From: Apostichopus japonicus
Taxonomy: Eukaryota > Echinodermata > Holothuroidea > Aspidochirotida > Stichopodidae
DNA: 64,000 nt
Assembly: GCF_037975245.1 (NCBI RefSeq)
Contig: NC_092574.1
Span: 5,012,713-5,076,712 of the forward strand
Direction of reading: 5' to 3'
The translations under genes and the position numbers were made by a program. Of the stretch, positions 24,791 through 38,100 are shown in pieces. The notes below the pieces were generated by a model. It saw nothing but the letters and a program-made list of their open reading frames with translations, was not told the DNA's origin and made no database searches. The first letter of the stretch is position 1. Each line of letters begins with the position of its first letter.

Positions 24791-27700
24791 GTAGGGCCTA
24801 ATTAGGAGGGTAGGATGTAAGGAATATATATGGAATTAAAAAATTGGGGTCAACAAGATCTGTTTTCCTTCATTTTTGTTTGGTTAAAACAACATGATGC
24901 AGGTCAAGGTCACAGTGGAGTTATTATACTTATGCATTCCATTGTAAACCTATACACCTGATGAGTGTTACCTTATGGCCTAAATAATAGTCCTTTACAG
25001 TATTACTACCATGTACAGACAGTAACTACTACCAGTTAGACTAGCTGCAACAATGTTTATCATGATGAGAATTGATATTATTTCCTGTTCCCAGAGAATG
25101 AGCTTCAACGAATGACCTGTGGGGACACGATCATTTGACGATCTCAACAAACCTTTTGGAGTTTAATCTTTAAAAGTTTGAGCTATTTTTATCAGGGTAC
25201 TTTCATCAGGTTTATCTTGGCTTCTACTATTAAACAGTGGAGAAATAGTAGCACCCCACTGCTGCTACATAGAATCCAACCAATCAGCTTGAAGGGACCA
25301 GGTCACATGAGGGGGTCACATGCAGGTGACAAAGGCATTACATAGGGGTGACGGCCCTTATTCATTGCAGAACTAGCGGTAACTTTATTACAGGAACTAT
25401 ATAAGCTGAGAGTGAAAACAATGTTCAACCGATCAGACATGACCTAAAATGGTTTTAGGGGAAGTAGAGAGCTCAATAAAAGGGCTGAGACGGGAAAGAG
25501 AGGATCGCATTAATTGCTTTGATTCCAGTTGATACGCACACATCCATGTTAAACTGATATCAACATTTTAAGTCTTTGACATACTTGAGAAGGACCGAGT
25601 GCTAAAAACAACCTCAAGCCCAAAATAATTATAACCTCCATAGCAACAGTCAGCCAGCCGTGGGGAAAGTACAACCATAGGGTTGCAACACTTGGTAGTT
25701 CTGTCTTAAAGTGACAGTCTGTATACTGGTGAATTTACTGAGCCAATCATTAAATTTTACGTTTTTTTTACTTTTTATTTTACGTGATACCAAGGTGGCA
25801 ATTATCAAGAACCTGCCATGTAAGCAGGCTTTATACCCAATGTGCCATCCGGTACACACCATGTAAAGCTATATAGTTAAGTATGGAGAAAATGCAGTGA
25901 AGGAACACTAATATTCATGTTTGCACGATATCTACTCTAACACACACACACACTCAGTCGTCCTTTAAGGAGGTAGTAACAGCCACTTCCTGGCTCAAAT
26001 CCCTGAGATTTCCTGATCCACTTCACCTTATAAACTCCAAGTGATAAGACAAAAGTATTAAATTGTATATACAATAATACTATATATATATATATATATA
26101 TATCATGATCTCTATTCTTTGTGAAAATTCCATCTGTCCATTGTTACTTTCACACAGTTAAAAACCAACTGTCTGCAATTGAATCTGCAGTAGTAACTAC
26201 TGAAGAAGCTTCTTATCCTCCTCCCCCCTCCCCTTCCCACTTTCCCACTCTCCTTTTAGCTACCACATCTAGAGATTACCAATAATTTAGGTGGGATCTT
26301 ATGAACCCATTATATCTTCATCTCTACTCCCTCAGTCTCAAGTCCTAAAAATACTCAATAACATTAAAAACTTTTCCCAAACTGTTTCACAATGTCCCCT
26401 TCCTCGCACCATTTCTTAACCATAGCTGCCAGGCATGAGTCTGTTTTAATGATACTGTATATCCATGCTGTGCTAGCTTGGCTTAACAGCTCTATTAGGA
26501 ATCAATAAGCGTCTAATGTGCATTCTGTTACAGATCGCTATAATGTTACTGACATAGGCAGACTTTTAAAACACAACAAACAAGGAAATATAAATCACTT
26601 GTGCAATCTTTCTATTTACCATAAAGCCTCAAATTACCAAACAGCTTACTATGTGAGGACTTGCCAAGTGCAAAGTGGCATTTACAGAGGTGGAATGGGG
26701 GGGTGTCTGGAGTAAGCAGGATGTTTATCTTGCTAAACCAGTGTTGAAATAGTGGAGTTTGTTCTTTCCCTACACCTGTAGTCACATATTAGACATTGGC
26801 TTTTATCACTGAGTTAAAGAAAGGATGTCTAACACTTCTGTACAAGTGAGATTTAGAAGAACCAATTATCAAATCAGGACAAAGTCAAACATTGTTTGAT
26901 GGTACATACAGTATACTGCTCTATGCTATATATGTGACTTTAATATTGTGGTACATCAACTGATTTATTGACAGTTGCATCTGCGGCATTCTGCACTCTG
27001 GGTTAACCTTATATGGCTCAGTTCTGTTTAGTTCTTAAATTTTAGATTAATCAGTCAGTACACAAAATACATACATGTGTTAACTCTTAAACAGAACATT
27101 TCCCACATATTTGAGTTTGTTCCGATTTTAGTGGATGATACTGGAAGAAACAGGTTTCCTTCCTACTTGGAAGAAATTTGCTTGAACCCTGTGAGTATCA
27201 AATCTTCAGTGACTACTGTTCAGTGACTACAATGCATGCCAACATGGAAACTGGTAAAATGTGTCAGGGAATGATTTATCCAGTACTGTGTTGCAAAAAT
27301 GCTATGTAAAACTGGCACAATGCCAATTAAATGTTTAACAGCAATCTGTAACGTAAATATGACCTGAATGTACTCAAACAGTCACTCCTTGCTTTGTATG
27401 AACTCTCAAAGAAAAGTTCATGAAGTTATTTGACTTAAAAAAAAGAAAAAAAATCTAGCACAAGTATACTACACTGAAAGGTATAAAACTAACCCACTAT
27501 ACATTTTTGATAACACCTTGATAAATGTTTTTGATTTAATTAAAACAATCTTAATTATGCTAGCACTCACTTCCTTCAATGGTTATACACATCTCCTCTT
27601 GCTTGCTGATGGAATTTATATCCAAAACAAAATTCAAAATGCCGTCAGTACTAGGCATGGATGCTTCTTGAGGCAAACAGAGTATTAATATTTCCATGAT

Positions 27701-28402
27701 GTTTATGGGTAATCATTAGTTAATGGGATTGTATACCAGGACAAGTATTTCTCAGAGACGAGCATTTTATTGTGTGTCAAGTCAGCTTGATCATCATCAT
27801 GCATGGTTCAGTAAACCATCTTACATGCAGAGCTGCAAATGTAATTTAACACATATATCTAGTATAAATCAGGTTAACCAGCAGAGAAAAGCCAGGACGT
27901 AAGACAAGGTATGGAGGGCTTCCATGTATTTACACTTGAAGGCTTCGTTATGTATTGAAATTGCCACAATCTGAAGGTAACATACTTCAATTTTCCCCAA
28001 AGACAAGATCAAAAGGTCCTTGAAAAACTATAATTTATTGAATACTTTAGCCAGGTGGTCTGTTACTTTTACCCAGGGCCCGGGACTGAGCCTCTGCCCC
28101 ACTCTTCCGAATTGATGCTCAGGGTATATGAAAGCTACTGATGCTTGAGTTATGGTATTAATGTCAGAAAACCTGGAAAACTAAGATAAATTTTCTGACA
28201 TCTGGAAAAAATCCTGCGACTCACATGTATTTGTTTTTTTTTTGCAGCTCACTTTTGGGTCGGGCCCCATGGTTTGTTGTCTCAATTAGCACACCACAAG
28301 TCCAACGAGAACAGTACAATTAGGCAAATAAAGGTTTGCAAATAAATATATATAGATATGTAGATAAAATCAATTGTGTGAGACAATGGTTTATGTATAG
28401 TT

Positions 28403-28744
28403 CAGGGGCGTCGGAGCCGGTAACCAATATTCACGACGCAAAAAAAAAGGAAAAAAAAGAAAAGAAAAAAAAGAGTAGGACTAAGAAAAAAAAATGGCAA
28501 AAAATAAAGAACCAAAATGAAACATACTTCAAAAATGTGTTTCAGAAGATTAATCGGGTACAAAAACAGACAAGGGAGAACACACAGAAGTCTTGTTTCA
28601 AAATTTTCTCCATTACGCTACGCGCCAACCATGGTGGTGCGTAGCGTAGTTTGACCTACCAAACGTCCCCCCCGATAACTATGAATGATAGATGGCCACA
28701 ATCTGATCTGCCGTACCAATCCCAAATAGCTTCCGATGCCCCTG
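28403..28744. mobile_element. probable hAT-type MITE, 342 bp
   Basis: The left end CAGGGGCGTCGGAGCC and the right end GCTTCCGATGCCCCTG are imperfect inverted repeats of the CAGGGGC(G/A)TCGG(A)AGC type seen in hAT elements. No clean 8-bp duplication remains at the edges, so the boundaries are less certain than for the other copies. The interior includes an A-rich block and a short hairpin around CTACGCGCCAACCATGGTG. Confidence 0.6.
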
Positions 28745-29080
28745 ATGTTGTATACCAAGTATGAACCAAGATCTACTTTTTCATTTTTTTTTAGGTTACT
28801 AGCCAATATCACATACACACATATATACACACACACACGAAAAAGTAACGTTACGCTACTCAAAAACGAACACATGGGCATGGGTCGCACACTAAAAACA
28901 GCCCCAAAACTACCTCCCTTTAGAAGAAAAGGATACTTATCAGGCTGTAAACGACTGTAAAACGTTCTGAAATCCCATAGGATGTAAAGAAGGTAAAAAT
29001 CTAATGTATTCCGGGCAATTTCTGTAAGATTTTAATCCACTACGATAACGTATGTGTAAACACTTTGGATGGTAGAATGA

Positions 29081-29213
29081 GAAGGAAGGGCAACGACTGG
29101 GGGAGCCGGTCGTTGAGGGTGCACAGTGTTAAAAGATTACCAGGGCATACTAGACACGGTAGAATGAGGTGCTAATGTTGTGAGGAGACAGGTAAGCGAG
29201 GAACGAAGTAAAT
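29081..29213 (+). repeat. dispersed repeat (GACAGGTAAG family), plus copy
   Basis: Landmarks in order: GGGTGCACAGTGTTAAAAG, TTACCAGGGCAT, ATGAGGTGCTAATGTTGTG, GGAGACAGGTAAGCGAGGA and GAAGTAAAT. Closest to the copy at 35499-35638. Confidence 0.8.
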
Positions 29214-29443
29214 ACAATCACACGCCATCACCATTGCATTAATTTCCTCTGCCTCTGGCAACGAATCAAAAACGTTTACCAACATTATCAAACAATGTAT
29301 CAGATACCACACTCTCATGAAGAACAACTTCCAACGAAGCATTTCCACCTTTCAGCTATCGTCTGGGATCTGTTTCTATTGATTTAATGATCAATATTTG
29401 TAGGAAATTAATAAGTTTCTGCCTCCATTTTATTAATCAAAGA

Positions 29444-29506
29444 TGATAATAATAATAATAATAATAATAACAACAATAATAATAACAATAACAATAACAA
29501 TAATAA
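29444..29506. repeat. AAT/AAC microsatellite
   Basis: Runs of ATAATA with CAATAA interruptions over about 63 bases. Confidence 0.9.
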
Positions 29507-29694
29507 TCATTTTAAAGTTAAATATGTAATAAACTTTACAAGAAAGGAGAAAGTGTCCAGTCCAGGTCTTCCTCAAGCTTTTGTTAGTTCTGTAAGAAGA
29601 TGATTCTATGAACCAGTCCACATTATAGCCAAAAATAACAGGACAGTTTATACATCCTGTTTGAAGAGGACTAAGTACCTCATTAACATAGAAT

Positions 29695-29838
29695 CATACA
29701 ATAATATTGTAGCATCATCCACAATAATATTGTTGCATATTGTATTACATGGTACAATGATATTTTATGACAACAATTATAGTTTTGTTTAATATTACAG
29801 TACAACAGTATTGTATACTAGCAAGTGAATCGGTTGAA
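29695..29838 (+). repeat. dispersed repeat, copy 2 of 2 in window
   Basis: Same ordered landmarks as 13815-13972, including CACAATAATATTGTTGCATA and TGTATTACATGGTACAATG, ending in GTGAATCGGTT. Confidence 0.75.
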
Positions 29839-30103
29839 GGACTAACTAAATGAAAATTCAAATGAATGAATAAATGAAAATTGAAATCCCACTGTGCATA
29901 GAAAGATATATATGTGTAGGAAGTAGTAAGCAAAAGTGGTGATACTTTAAAAATGTGCTTTTTTCTATTGTTGAAATAAATATTTGTCCCAATCAATTTT
30001 CCATTATTCATCAACTTATACAACTTTAAACATTAAACAAATTTTGAAATATGCCCAATGAGATTTATCACTGTTTTACATGTCACAAATATTTGATATG
30101 TTG

Positions 30104-30365
30104 GGGAAGGAAACTTTTTAGAAACATAAAAAGGGATTTACTAATTAATACTTGGTACATGTATAATGATCAGCTTTGGAAGTATATCTAGCACGGTACA
30201 GTAGGTATCTTTTGTCAATAGCAGATTAAATAATGTCAGGAAAGGGATATATTTAGAAACATAAGAAAAGGATTTACTAATTACTTGTTAGATGTATAAT
30301 GATCAGCTTGGTAAATATATCTAGCACGGTACGGTAGGTATCTTTTGTCAATAGCAGATTTAATA
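30104..30365 (+). repeat. tandem duplication of ~130 bp
   Basis: The block TTAGAAACATAA, GGATTTACTAATTA, ATGTATAATGATCAGCTT, ATATCTAGCACGGTAC and TAGGTATCTTTTGTCAATAG occurs twice in succession. Confidence 0.92.
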
Positions 30366-30888
30366 AACCCATGATGACTTTTTTCTCAGAACAACATTAA
30401 CTACTTCCAACGACCATTCACAAGGTCGTATCGTCTGCACATGTTGTAAAACGATAAAGGCGTTGTCATGATGGAGTGAATCAGATAGTCAGCTACAGAC
30501 TTTGCATTCATCATCGTAAAATTCTTCGGTTTCAATCTGGTGAAGTCTCTCAATTTTATAGTCAGCCACATGACATTGTGAAATGACACATTTAATGATA
30601 GCCAAGTACTGTTTTCATATTTTCAATTTTCTTTTATTTATTAAAATTGTGTCTTGAATGAGATATTCTGTTGTTAAAGTGGAGTGCAGTAAGTTCTCAG
30701 CTTTGTGTCGTTAAGATCAGGATCAATCAAAAACAAACTAGATGTTAGATGAAGACTGACCAAGAAATTTGATATTAAACCAAAATAGAGATCAAAGGAC
30801 AATTTTTTGTACCGGTTCAAATTCCCATAATAGCTAAAGATGTTTTTGCTCTTTCAAAAAGATGGAAAAAACAAAAAAGAGTGAAAGA

Positions 30889-31745
30889 CAGGCCTCGACA
30901 AATACGGTCGCCAACTCGCCAATGGCGACTAGAATATTGCGACTGGCGAGCAAAAAATGCATCACGATCGACATTTTGGCGAGTGGCTTATTCGCTCACT
31001 GCCTATTTACGTTAGGCTTACTATTAACATGTGAGCCAATCAAGAAAGGCCTATGGCCTAATGTAACATACCACAGTAGTATTATGAAGTGCACTGTTAC
31101 AACACGGAGATTTTCAGATGCGGGGGACTTTTTGCGAAGTGTAGTGATACGAACTGAACTTTCATGGGAACTCAAACATGACATCATAATTTTACCGAAA
31201 TAACATTTCATATCTCGAAATGAACAAGAGGAAGTTTATTGGATTAGTTGTTTGTCATAAAACATTAATAATTCTCGAGACCTGACCAATGAAAGCAGTA
31301 AGTCTGACACTCAGTAATCGATCGACAATAATAAAAATTGTCAGTACCAAGCATTAATTTGTTAACGAAACTAACATATACACTGAAACAGTAGTCTGAT
31401 GTCATGTCCAGTGAAAGTTACAGATGGTCAGCCATGTCATTGTTTATTTGTGGTCACTTTTTACAAAGCAGGTCCTAAACTATGCTTAAAATGTTTTACC
31501 GTTTCATTTTTTCATATGTATCATGTTTTAAACACTTTAGACGAACCACAAGTTGAATAGATCGTTTTTGCTGTAAACCAATAACACTATACGGCGATAG
31601 CCTAAGTTAGGCCATACTACATATGTTTATATGACACAAACAATTAGTGATAAAAAATGGCGAGTAAATATAACGTTTTGGCGAGTAGAATTTTAGCCTC
31701 GGTCGCCAGTTGGCGAGTAGTTTTAAAAATATTTGTCGAGGCCTG
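30889..31745. mobile_element. hAT-type MITE, 857 bp, 8-bp target duplication
   Basis: Terminal inverted repeats CAGGCCTCGACAAATA and its complement ATTTGTCGAGGCCTG bound the element. It is flanked by GTGAAAGA on both sides (30881-30888 and 31746-31753). Subterminal words GGCGAC and GGCGAG recur at both ends in opposite orientation (for example GGTCGCCAACTCGCC at the left, GGTCGCCAGTTGGCGAG at the right), a layout suggesting transposase-binding sites. Open frames inside are short and show no transposase motifs. Confidence 0.93.
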
Positions 31746-31789
31746 GTGAAAGATATATAAAAATTCATTCTCTTTAGGTCAATGTGTAT

Positions 31790-32183
31790 AATCATGCTGG
31801 TGTGTGTACAATCACTATGGTGTGTGTACAATCACAATGGTGTGTGTACAATCACAATGGTGTGTGTACAAATCACTATGGTGTGTGTACAATCACTATG
31901 GTGTGTGTACAATCACTATGGTGTGTGTACAATCACAATGGTGTGTGTACAATCACAATGGTGTGTGTACAATCACAATGGTGTGTGTACAATCACAATG
32001 GTGTGTGTACAATCACTATGGTGTGTGTACAATCACTATGGTGTGTGTACAATCACAATGGTGTGTGTACAATCACAATGGTGTGTGTACAATCACAATG
32101 GTGTGTGTACAATCACTATGGTGTGTGTACAATCATAATGGTGTGTGTACAATCACAATGGTGTGTGTACAATCACTATGGTG
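31790..32183 (+). repeat. 20-bp minisatellite, about 19 copies
   Basis: Tandem copies of GTGTGTGTACAATCACAATG, alternating with a version carrying CACTATG. One unit has an extra A (near 31870) that shifts register. The unit lacks stop codons in the plus frames, which produces overlapping long open frames that are not evidence of a protein. Confidence 0.97.
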
Positions 32184-34009
32184 ACTACGGAAGAAAAGAG
32201 CGAAATAAATTAATAATAAAAAGTGGATTCAGAGGCTTTGAAAATATCACAATGCAAAGAGAGAGTATGGCTCACTAACTATTCTACGCAACATTAATTT
32301 CATTGATATGATGATTTATCACATCTCAGAGGCTGCTATACAAATAATACCAAGTATCAAGCTAACTACAGAATATCAGAAATAGGAAAGAGATGCATTA
32401 ACCTGGGGTTATCATGCACAACCATTTAGAAAAAGGCCAGTTTTCTAGAAATATTCAGTTTAGCTGGGTCCACCAAAATTGCACCAAGAATTGTTATATT
32501 AGACATGTTATACATTTATCAAATGATACAAGATTATATTAAATTTGCGAGACACAATTTTTTTTAAAATTTGGTTCTTCTTTAAACGTTTAAAGAATTT
32601 ACTTTAATGAAGAAGCAACTTAATGATAACAACCTTGTAGATCTCTTACTTTAAAAGACTAGCTGAGAGGATATCAAATCTGTTTGCAAATATTAATACT
32701 AAGTATGTATTTAAGAAATTCATATAGAGTTATAAAGACAATTCAACAGGCAGCATCGATATCCACAACGAGGACTTCCGGATGAAACCCTCTGCGTTCT
32801 TTGATCATTCATTCATCAATTCTAAAACCCACTACGAACAAAGGTTTTCACAAATCAAGATTTATAACCCAGCTAAACTCCATCGACAGATGAAGCACTA
32901 ATCACTCTTCATCACGGTTAAATTCGAGATGCAGAAAGTACCAGAAGTGACAACAAGAGAGCCAGTTCTTCTGCCAGAACCTTACAAACAAATATACCAA
33001 TTTCGACAAGGCATGATGGCATTGCTTCTTACTAAAATACCACCCGTCTCATTTCATACCGATAACAACGCGCTCTTTTGTTGGCTCGGCTATATTTCCT
33101 TCATCTTTTTTTTCTTGTTTGCAACAGCAGACAGAGTCTCCCAAGGTGTCTTGGGAAATTATCCTGATGTCAAATTGATGACAAGTGGAAAAATACATTT
33201 AAAAGGACTCCCAGAGATACTTAATTCAAACTTCAATAAAAGCAGACACTTCTTAGGATTTGTCACAAAGGACGGATTACTACCAATTTAATAATACTAC
33301 AGTAAAAGTCAGTTATTCAGCCTTTAACATTCTGCAAATGAATCTTTTTTCTTTTCTTTTCAACCAAAAAAAGATGATTGGGAAAAACATAAAGTACAGA
33401 ACGAAAGAAAAAAAAAAAAAAACTGGTCGAGAGTCCGTCGAGTATTAAAGAAGTTGGGACTCTGAGGGAACTGGTAAATGTATCTCTAGTTCTGTCAAAT
33501 TACTTCAATTTGCAGCAAATCAGCGCATAAAACTTGGTTAACCGGGGTAATTTGTAAATTACAACCAATTTTGTGCTTTCAAAAAGGATCAGATTTGAGC
33601 AGCACGGTAAAACCTTGCTGACTTGTAGAGTTCAATGTCTTCAAGAATTAGAAGCAGACAATACAAGATTGACAAATCAGTTTTACTTGTAATAATCTGA
33701 CAACAATAAAAACACTCAACCAATCGAATATTGCTAACATGTATCAAATGCACTATATATGTGTTACATACCACAAACACACTGCCAGAATATAGAACAC
33801 CTTTTTTTTCACTTTATCTTTTATCATCTATTGAAGGTTTATTCTTTTTTTTTCAAATCCTTTGAAGGATTTTCCCGGGCTTCTTATTCGTCTGCACTTA
33901 ACAATCATATAAATCGGCGGTTTTCCTTCTGAAATAATCCTGGAAGGTTACGTAACCCTATAAATGCTGCCTAGAGAGGTTTATAATGCCCTATAACAGA
34001 CTACACATT

Positions 34010-34012
<3 letters not shown>

Positions 34013-34054
<42 letters not shown>

Positions 34055-34185
34055 TTAGTAGTAGTAGTAGTAGTGATAGTGTTAGTAGTAGTAATAGTAA
34101 TGGTAATCGTAATATTAATGGTAATAGTAGCACAGTGGATTTATATAGTGCCAAAATCGAGAACAAAAAATAACTGTTCTAGGCG
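34013..34185 (-). repeat. TAG microsatellite joined to a SINE-tail-like fragment
   Basis: About 15 TAG units degrade into GTAATAGTAA words. They are followed by GTGGATTTATATAGTGCCAA and CTGTTCTAGGCGCTTA. Read on the minus strand this is AAGCGCCTAGAAC ... TTGGCACTATATAAATCCAC then a trinucleotide tail. That parallels the 3' end of the SINE at 16043-16358 and the fragment at 50830-50910. Confidence 0.6.
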
Positions 34186-35498
34186 CTTAACAAAACAAAG
34201 TCCAATCGCAATCGAAAGTACAAGTCAAGTTCTTTGTTACAGCTTGGTTTTAATACTGTTTGTGAATGGTTGGTATTAACGATGAGGAATTGTCAGACCA
34301 ATTCTTATTGGCTAATTTTGTGTTTCTTTTATACTAAATTACTCTTAATTTAAATTTGCATTTGGGGGTTATGTTATTGATGTCTAATTTTATTCACCAT
34401 GAATTTGTAACAACAAATTCAACTGTGAGAAGATAAAGGACATTATCTGCTCACATTTTACCATCAGAGATGCCTACAATATCTCTTTACATTATCTTTT
34501 CCGCTTTTGATGGGCACCTTTACCAAACCGAATGAATATTATTGAGCAAAAATGAATGATTCCATTCAACTCCTCAACATCATATTCCCCAGATGATTAT
34601 TCATAATGATGGCATGAAACTTAACCAAACTTGCAAAGTTCTGAAACTTTTTACTTAAAATATCAATACTTGAATGAACTTCCACTAGTCAAGTTTGATG
34701 ACCTACACTATTATGGTACTTTGGTACTGGAATCCAACTAATAATCTACCAAAATCAATCAATACACATGCTTTTCCTCACACTATGAAAGATACCTTCT
34801 GTTTAAAACATCAAACAGCATACAGAAACTTCTGTTCTTTTCCTTCTTGAACTAAACACTTACAATTTAAAATCTAACTTTTCATTTGATTTTTTTTTTT
34901 TTTGGGGGGGGGATGGGGGGTTGTATATTCGCAGGGTAAAAATTATCTCTCTCAATAATTGGAAAGACCAAGGATTCACCAAGACATATCTACAGGAAAC
35001 ACAGTTCATTTACCAATAATAACTGATTCAGCGTTGTTAATTAATTATTGTTAATTAATTTTCTTTTGTCATTGCTATACTCACCTAGGAACAGAGAGTC
35101 CTTCTATAAGCTCAAAATGGTCTTGCATTTGCCTATTATACCGTAGTTGCTGGTAAATGACTTGTAGTATCAAAGTTCTACAAGTCATTCAATCATGTTA
35201 TTTAATTCTATTCACATGAAGCCGTTCAAATATAGCTTTAAAAATACAGGGACACAGAGAATACAGGTTTTTGTTATCTACAAATTATTGAATTTGATGA
35301 AATAGTTGTTAGCGGCAGTACACTTTTTCTCTTCATTAACCCTTGATCATTTTCCCCATCATCTCATGTCACAGGATCTGTTTTGTTAAGGAAAAACGAA
35401 CAACACAAATTTTATCTCCAATCATTTCCGAAACGGAATGATACTACGTGAAATGAGTCACAGGCATTGTTCTGAGTAATTAGGATTTAGGTTAAAGA

Positions 35499-35638
35499 AG
35501 GAAGGACATTGACCCGGAGCGGTACAGATGTACTGTAGAGGGTGCACAGTGTTAAAAGGTTACCAGTGCATTGTAGGCATGGGAGAACGAGAGTGTTAAC
35601 GTTGTGGGGAGACAGGTAAGTGCGGAACACAGTAAATA
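35499..35638 (+). repeat. dispersed repeat (GACAGGTAAG family), plus copy
   Basis: Contains GGGTGCACAGTGTTAAAAGG, TTACCAGTGCATTGTAGGCA, ACGAGAGTGTTAACGTTGTG, GGGAGACAGGTAAG and CAGTAAAT in the family order. Confidence 0.8.
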
Positions 35639-36225
35639 TTCTGTCAAGGCTGTCTCTAGTAGTTACAATGTAAATTCTGTGTGCACTCATTAGAACATTA
35701 CAAACAATGTCATGCTTCATAGGCTACCACAGTATACGGTTGACTGGTAAACTGTGTCACATTCTCTGTTGGTCACAGATTTTACTTCAATCATTTCCTG
35801 CATCGATTTCCCACTTATTCAAACAATATGTGAAAAAATTGCTAAGGAAGAATTAATGATAAGTAATATGAGCTGTGTTTGTTCAGGTCTAATAAATTAG
35901 TTGATCCAGTGCTAAATTAAAGTGACATATGACAAGTTTTGAACGATATATTTACTCAGGTGATTTGTGCAAGTACTAAATCGTGAGTGAATTTATGTTT
36001 TTGCTGATATCAAATGTAGATGTGAAAACAGTAACAACAATGCAAACATCATTTAACAGTCGTGCTCTACATATGTGGAGTAGGGAAGAGTCATAGAAGA
36101 GATCTGTAAACAAAGATTTTTCATCTAGATAAATAGGACACAATTAAGCGGTCTGTGCATGGAACCTCGGCAACATTTAATTGAAATGTGCATGTGCATT
36201 TAATCTTTGTTTGTAATCGCCAAAC

Positions 36226-36385
36226 TTACTGGGTTTGGGGATTTACGAGCAATAATGTTTACCTGTCTCCCACTCCACATCTGAACTTTCCCATCTACCT
36301 TAACTACAACCTGGAATGATTTAGTACTGCACCCTCATTCTCTGGGAATCCACCCCCCACCCCACCCCCACTTACTCCTCATTCC
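36226..36385 (-). repeat. dispersed repeat (GACAGGTAAG family), minus copy
   Basis: The complement reads GAATGAGGGTGCAGTACTAA, AGGTAGATGGGAAAGTTCAG, GGGAGACAGGTAAAC and CCCAGTAAGTTTGG, matching landmarks of the family in the sense orientation of the MGAT4-like gene. Confidence 0.6.
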
Positions 36386-37850
36386 GAATCTACCACTCTG
36401 AAGGAAAACTACGCAAAATCTCTGGATAGATTTGTTTCAACGTTTTCTCATGTTCATACAATCTTCTTTTGAATTATTATTTTATATTATCAACTGTTAT
36501 TTTCAAAATATTACAGTCACACAAACTCTCCACCTGAAAAAAAAACCCACTCTATAAAAACCAATTCAGTAGGTTAGGTAGATGGGAAAGTGCATCAGTT
36601 TGTTGAGAGAGTTTAGTGGTGAGCGATGAAAATCAGCCATTTTACAAAACTTGACACTGAACTAATATTGGGCTGAAGCGAAATTGAATTACCATAATAC
36701 CATGATAATGAATCTGAGACCTTCTTTGGGAAAAACGTGGGTAAATTAAAGGTAAGTTTCCGATCCATAAAACAGCTAGCTTAAGATTGCATATGGAATT
36801 TGTAAAAACGTTTCCTTAGGAAATGCATTCAATCACAATCTAAGCACTCCACTTGCATATAATACATCATGTGTATCTATACAATTCATTGGTGCGAATA
36901 ATTGACACTATAATGGAAAGGCAGTGGAAACTGAGCAAGAGTGCTTAGATTACGAGGAGATACGTAAGCAAGAGCACAAGAGAAAAAGTAGATGTCTCTA
37001 ATTCTACCACGGATACCAAAAGTGTCATAAAAGTTTGACACCTTACACATGGAACATAACTCATGATTTGGTGCAGAGACACAAAATGAGAAGGAGATTG
37101 AATGTTACAGAATAGAAATCACCTAACTTCATTTATCCTTGATCAGCAACTGCCTATAATTATCTGACTGCTTTAAAGTTCATTCAAATCTAACACATTT
37201 TAATACTACTTGAAGAAATATTATCTATAGGACAATGATATCACAATACGAAATATTCTGATTGAAACCATATAGACCTTGGGCAAAAAAAGAAGCTGGT
37301 TTTTCCATTTATATATATACTTGATATAGCCTTGAGGCAAAGGACATTACTCTGACAAATCATATGCAGCAATCATTACCACAGGATTAGTTAAAGTACT
37401 AAGAGCATCCATGGTCAAAGAGATTACATCTCAATGAAGCAGATATGTATCAATTCAATGTTCAAATGCTTTCAGCGACTGAACTACCAGACATACCGCA
37501 GGAAGAATGATAAGTACTTGAAGACTAACAATTGCCCTCCTTTCCATAAGCCAACGCAATTAATTGGAGAGCTAAAAGTCTACAATTTCCATCCATGATA
37601 GTTCTTAGACAGTGTATCGGCACTGGTGAAATTAAAAGACGTTTCGCAAAAGTCTATGCTTTTTATAGTTATGTAAATTACAGATCATATTTTGGCTCGA
37701 TGCGAGGGTGGCTGCAAGCATGTATGCGCTTTAGTCTGGGAGTACTAGTTAATTGTACATCGTCGTGGAATTATACAGAGTGCAATATATACACTGTGTG
37801 CAATCCACGTACTGTACCTACATCAGTATTATGCAGTATACATATTAACT

Positions 37851-38100
37851 ACATCATTTACCATAGATTTCCAAATTATGAAGTTCTCTTTATGAGAAGA
37901 GGAAGCAGAAGAAGACTGGATTATAATCATGTTGGAATTGTACCAGTTGTCTGGCTTCATTTCTTGTTTCGTGTAAACATCATTTACCATAAATTTCCAA
38001 ATTATGAAGTTCCCTTTATGAGAAGAAGCAGAAGAAGACTGAATTATGATCATGGTGGAATTGTAGCAGTTGTCTGGCTTCATTTCTGGTTTCATGTAAA
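37851..38100 (+). repeat. tandem duplication of ~123 bp
   Basis: The block CATCATTTACCATA, TTTCCAAATTATGAAGTT, ATGAGAAGA, AGCAGAAGAAGACTG, GTTGTCTGGCTTCATTTCT occurs twice in succession with a few substitutions. Both copies stay open in one plus frame (inside 37595-38113), and the minus strand is also open, so this is duplication in low-stop sequence and not clear coding selection. Confidence 0.9.

Larger units (their letters stand above)
24791..30880. other. intronic sequence, no gene seen
   Basis: Mostly unique. It contains an AT microsatellite (26081-26103), a possible hAT-type MITE (28403-28744), an A-rich block (28440-28500), an AC tract (28805-28840), a dispersed repeat copy (29081-29213), an AAT microsatellite (29444-29506), a second dispersed repeat (29695-29838) and a ~130-bp tandem duplication (30104-30365). 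Confidence 0.55.
32190..37850. other. intronic sequence, no gene seen
   Basis: Unique AT-rich sequence with homopolymer runs, a TAG microsatellite (34013-34060), a SINE-tail-like fragment (34120-34185), a poly-T/poly-G tract (34890-34920), a small hairpin with 12-base arms (35156-35189) and members of the GACAGGTAAG family. The 120-codon open frame 32929-33291 has no recognisable domain. Confidence 0.55.

Noticed and set aside
31782-32278. Overlapping open frames of 118-164 codons
   Set aside because: They are produced by a stop-free 20-bp tandem repeat; the repeat reads open in several frames at once and has no other coding signs.
32929-33291. 120-codon plus-strand open frame with a hydrophobic stretch
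   Set aside because: The hydrophobic part comes from a T-rich tract; no family match, no supporting splice signals or neighbouring exons.
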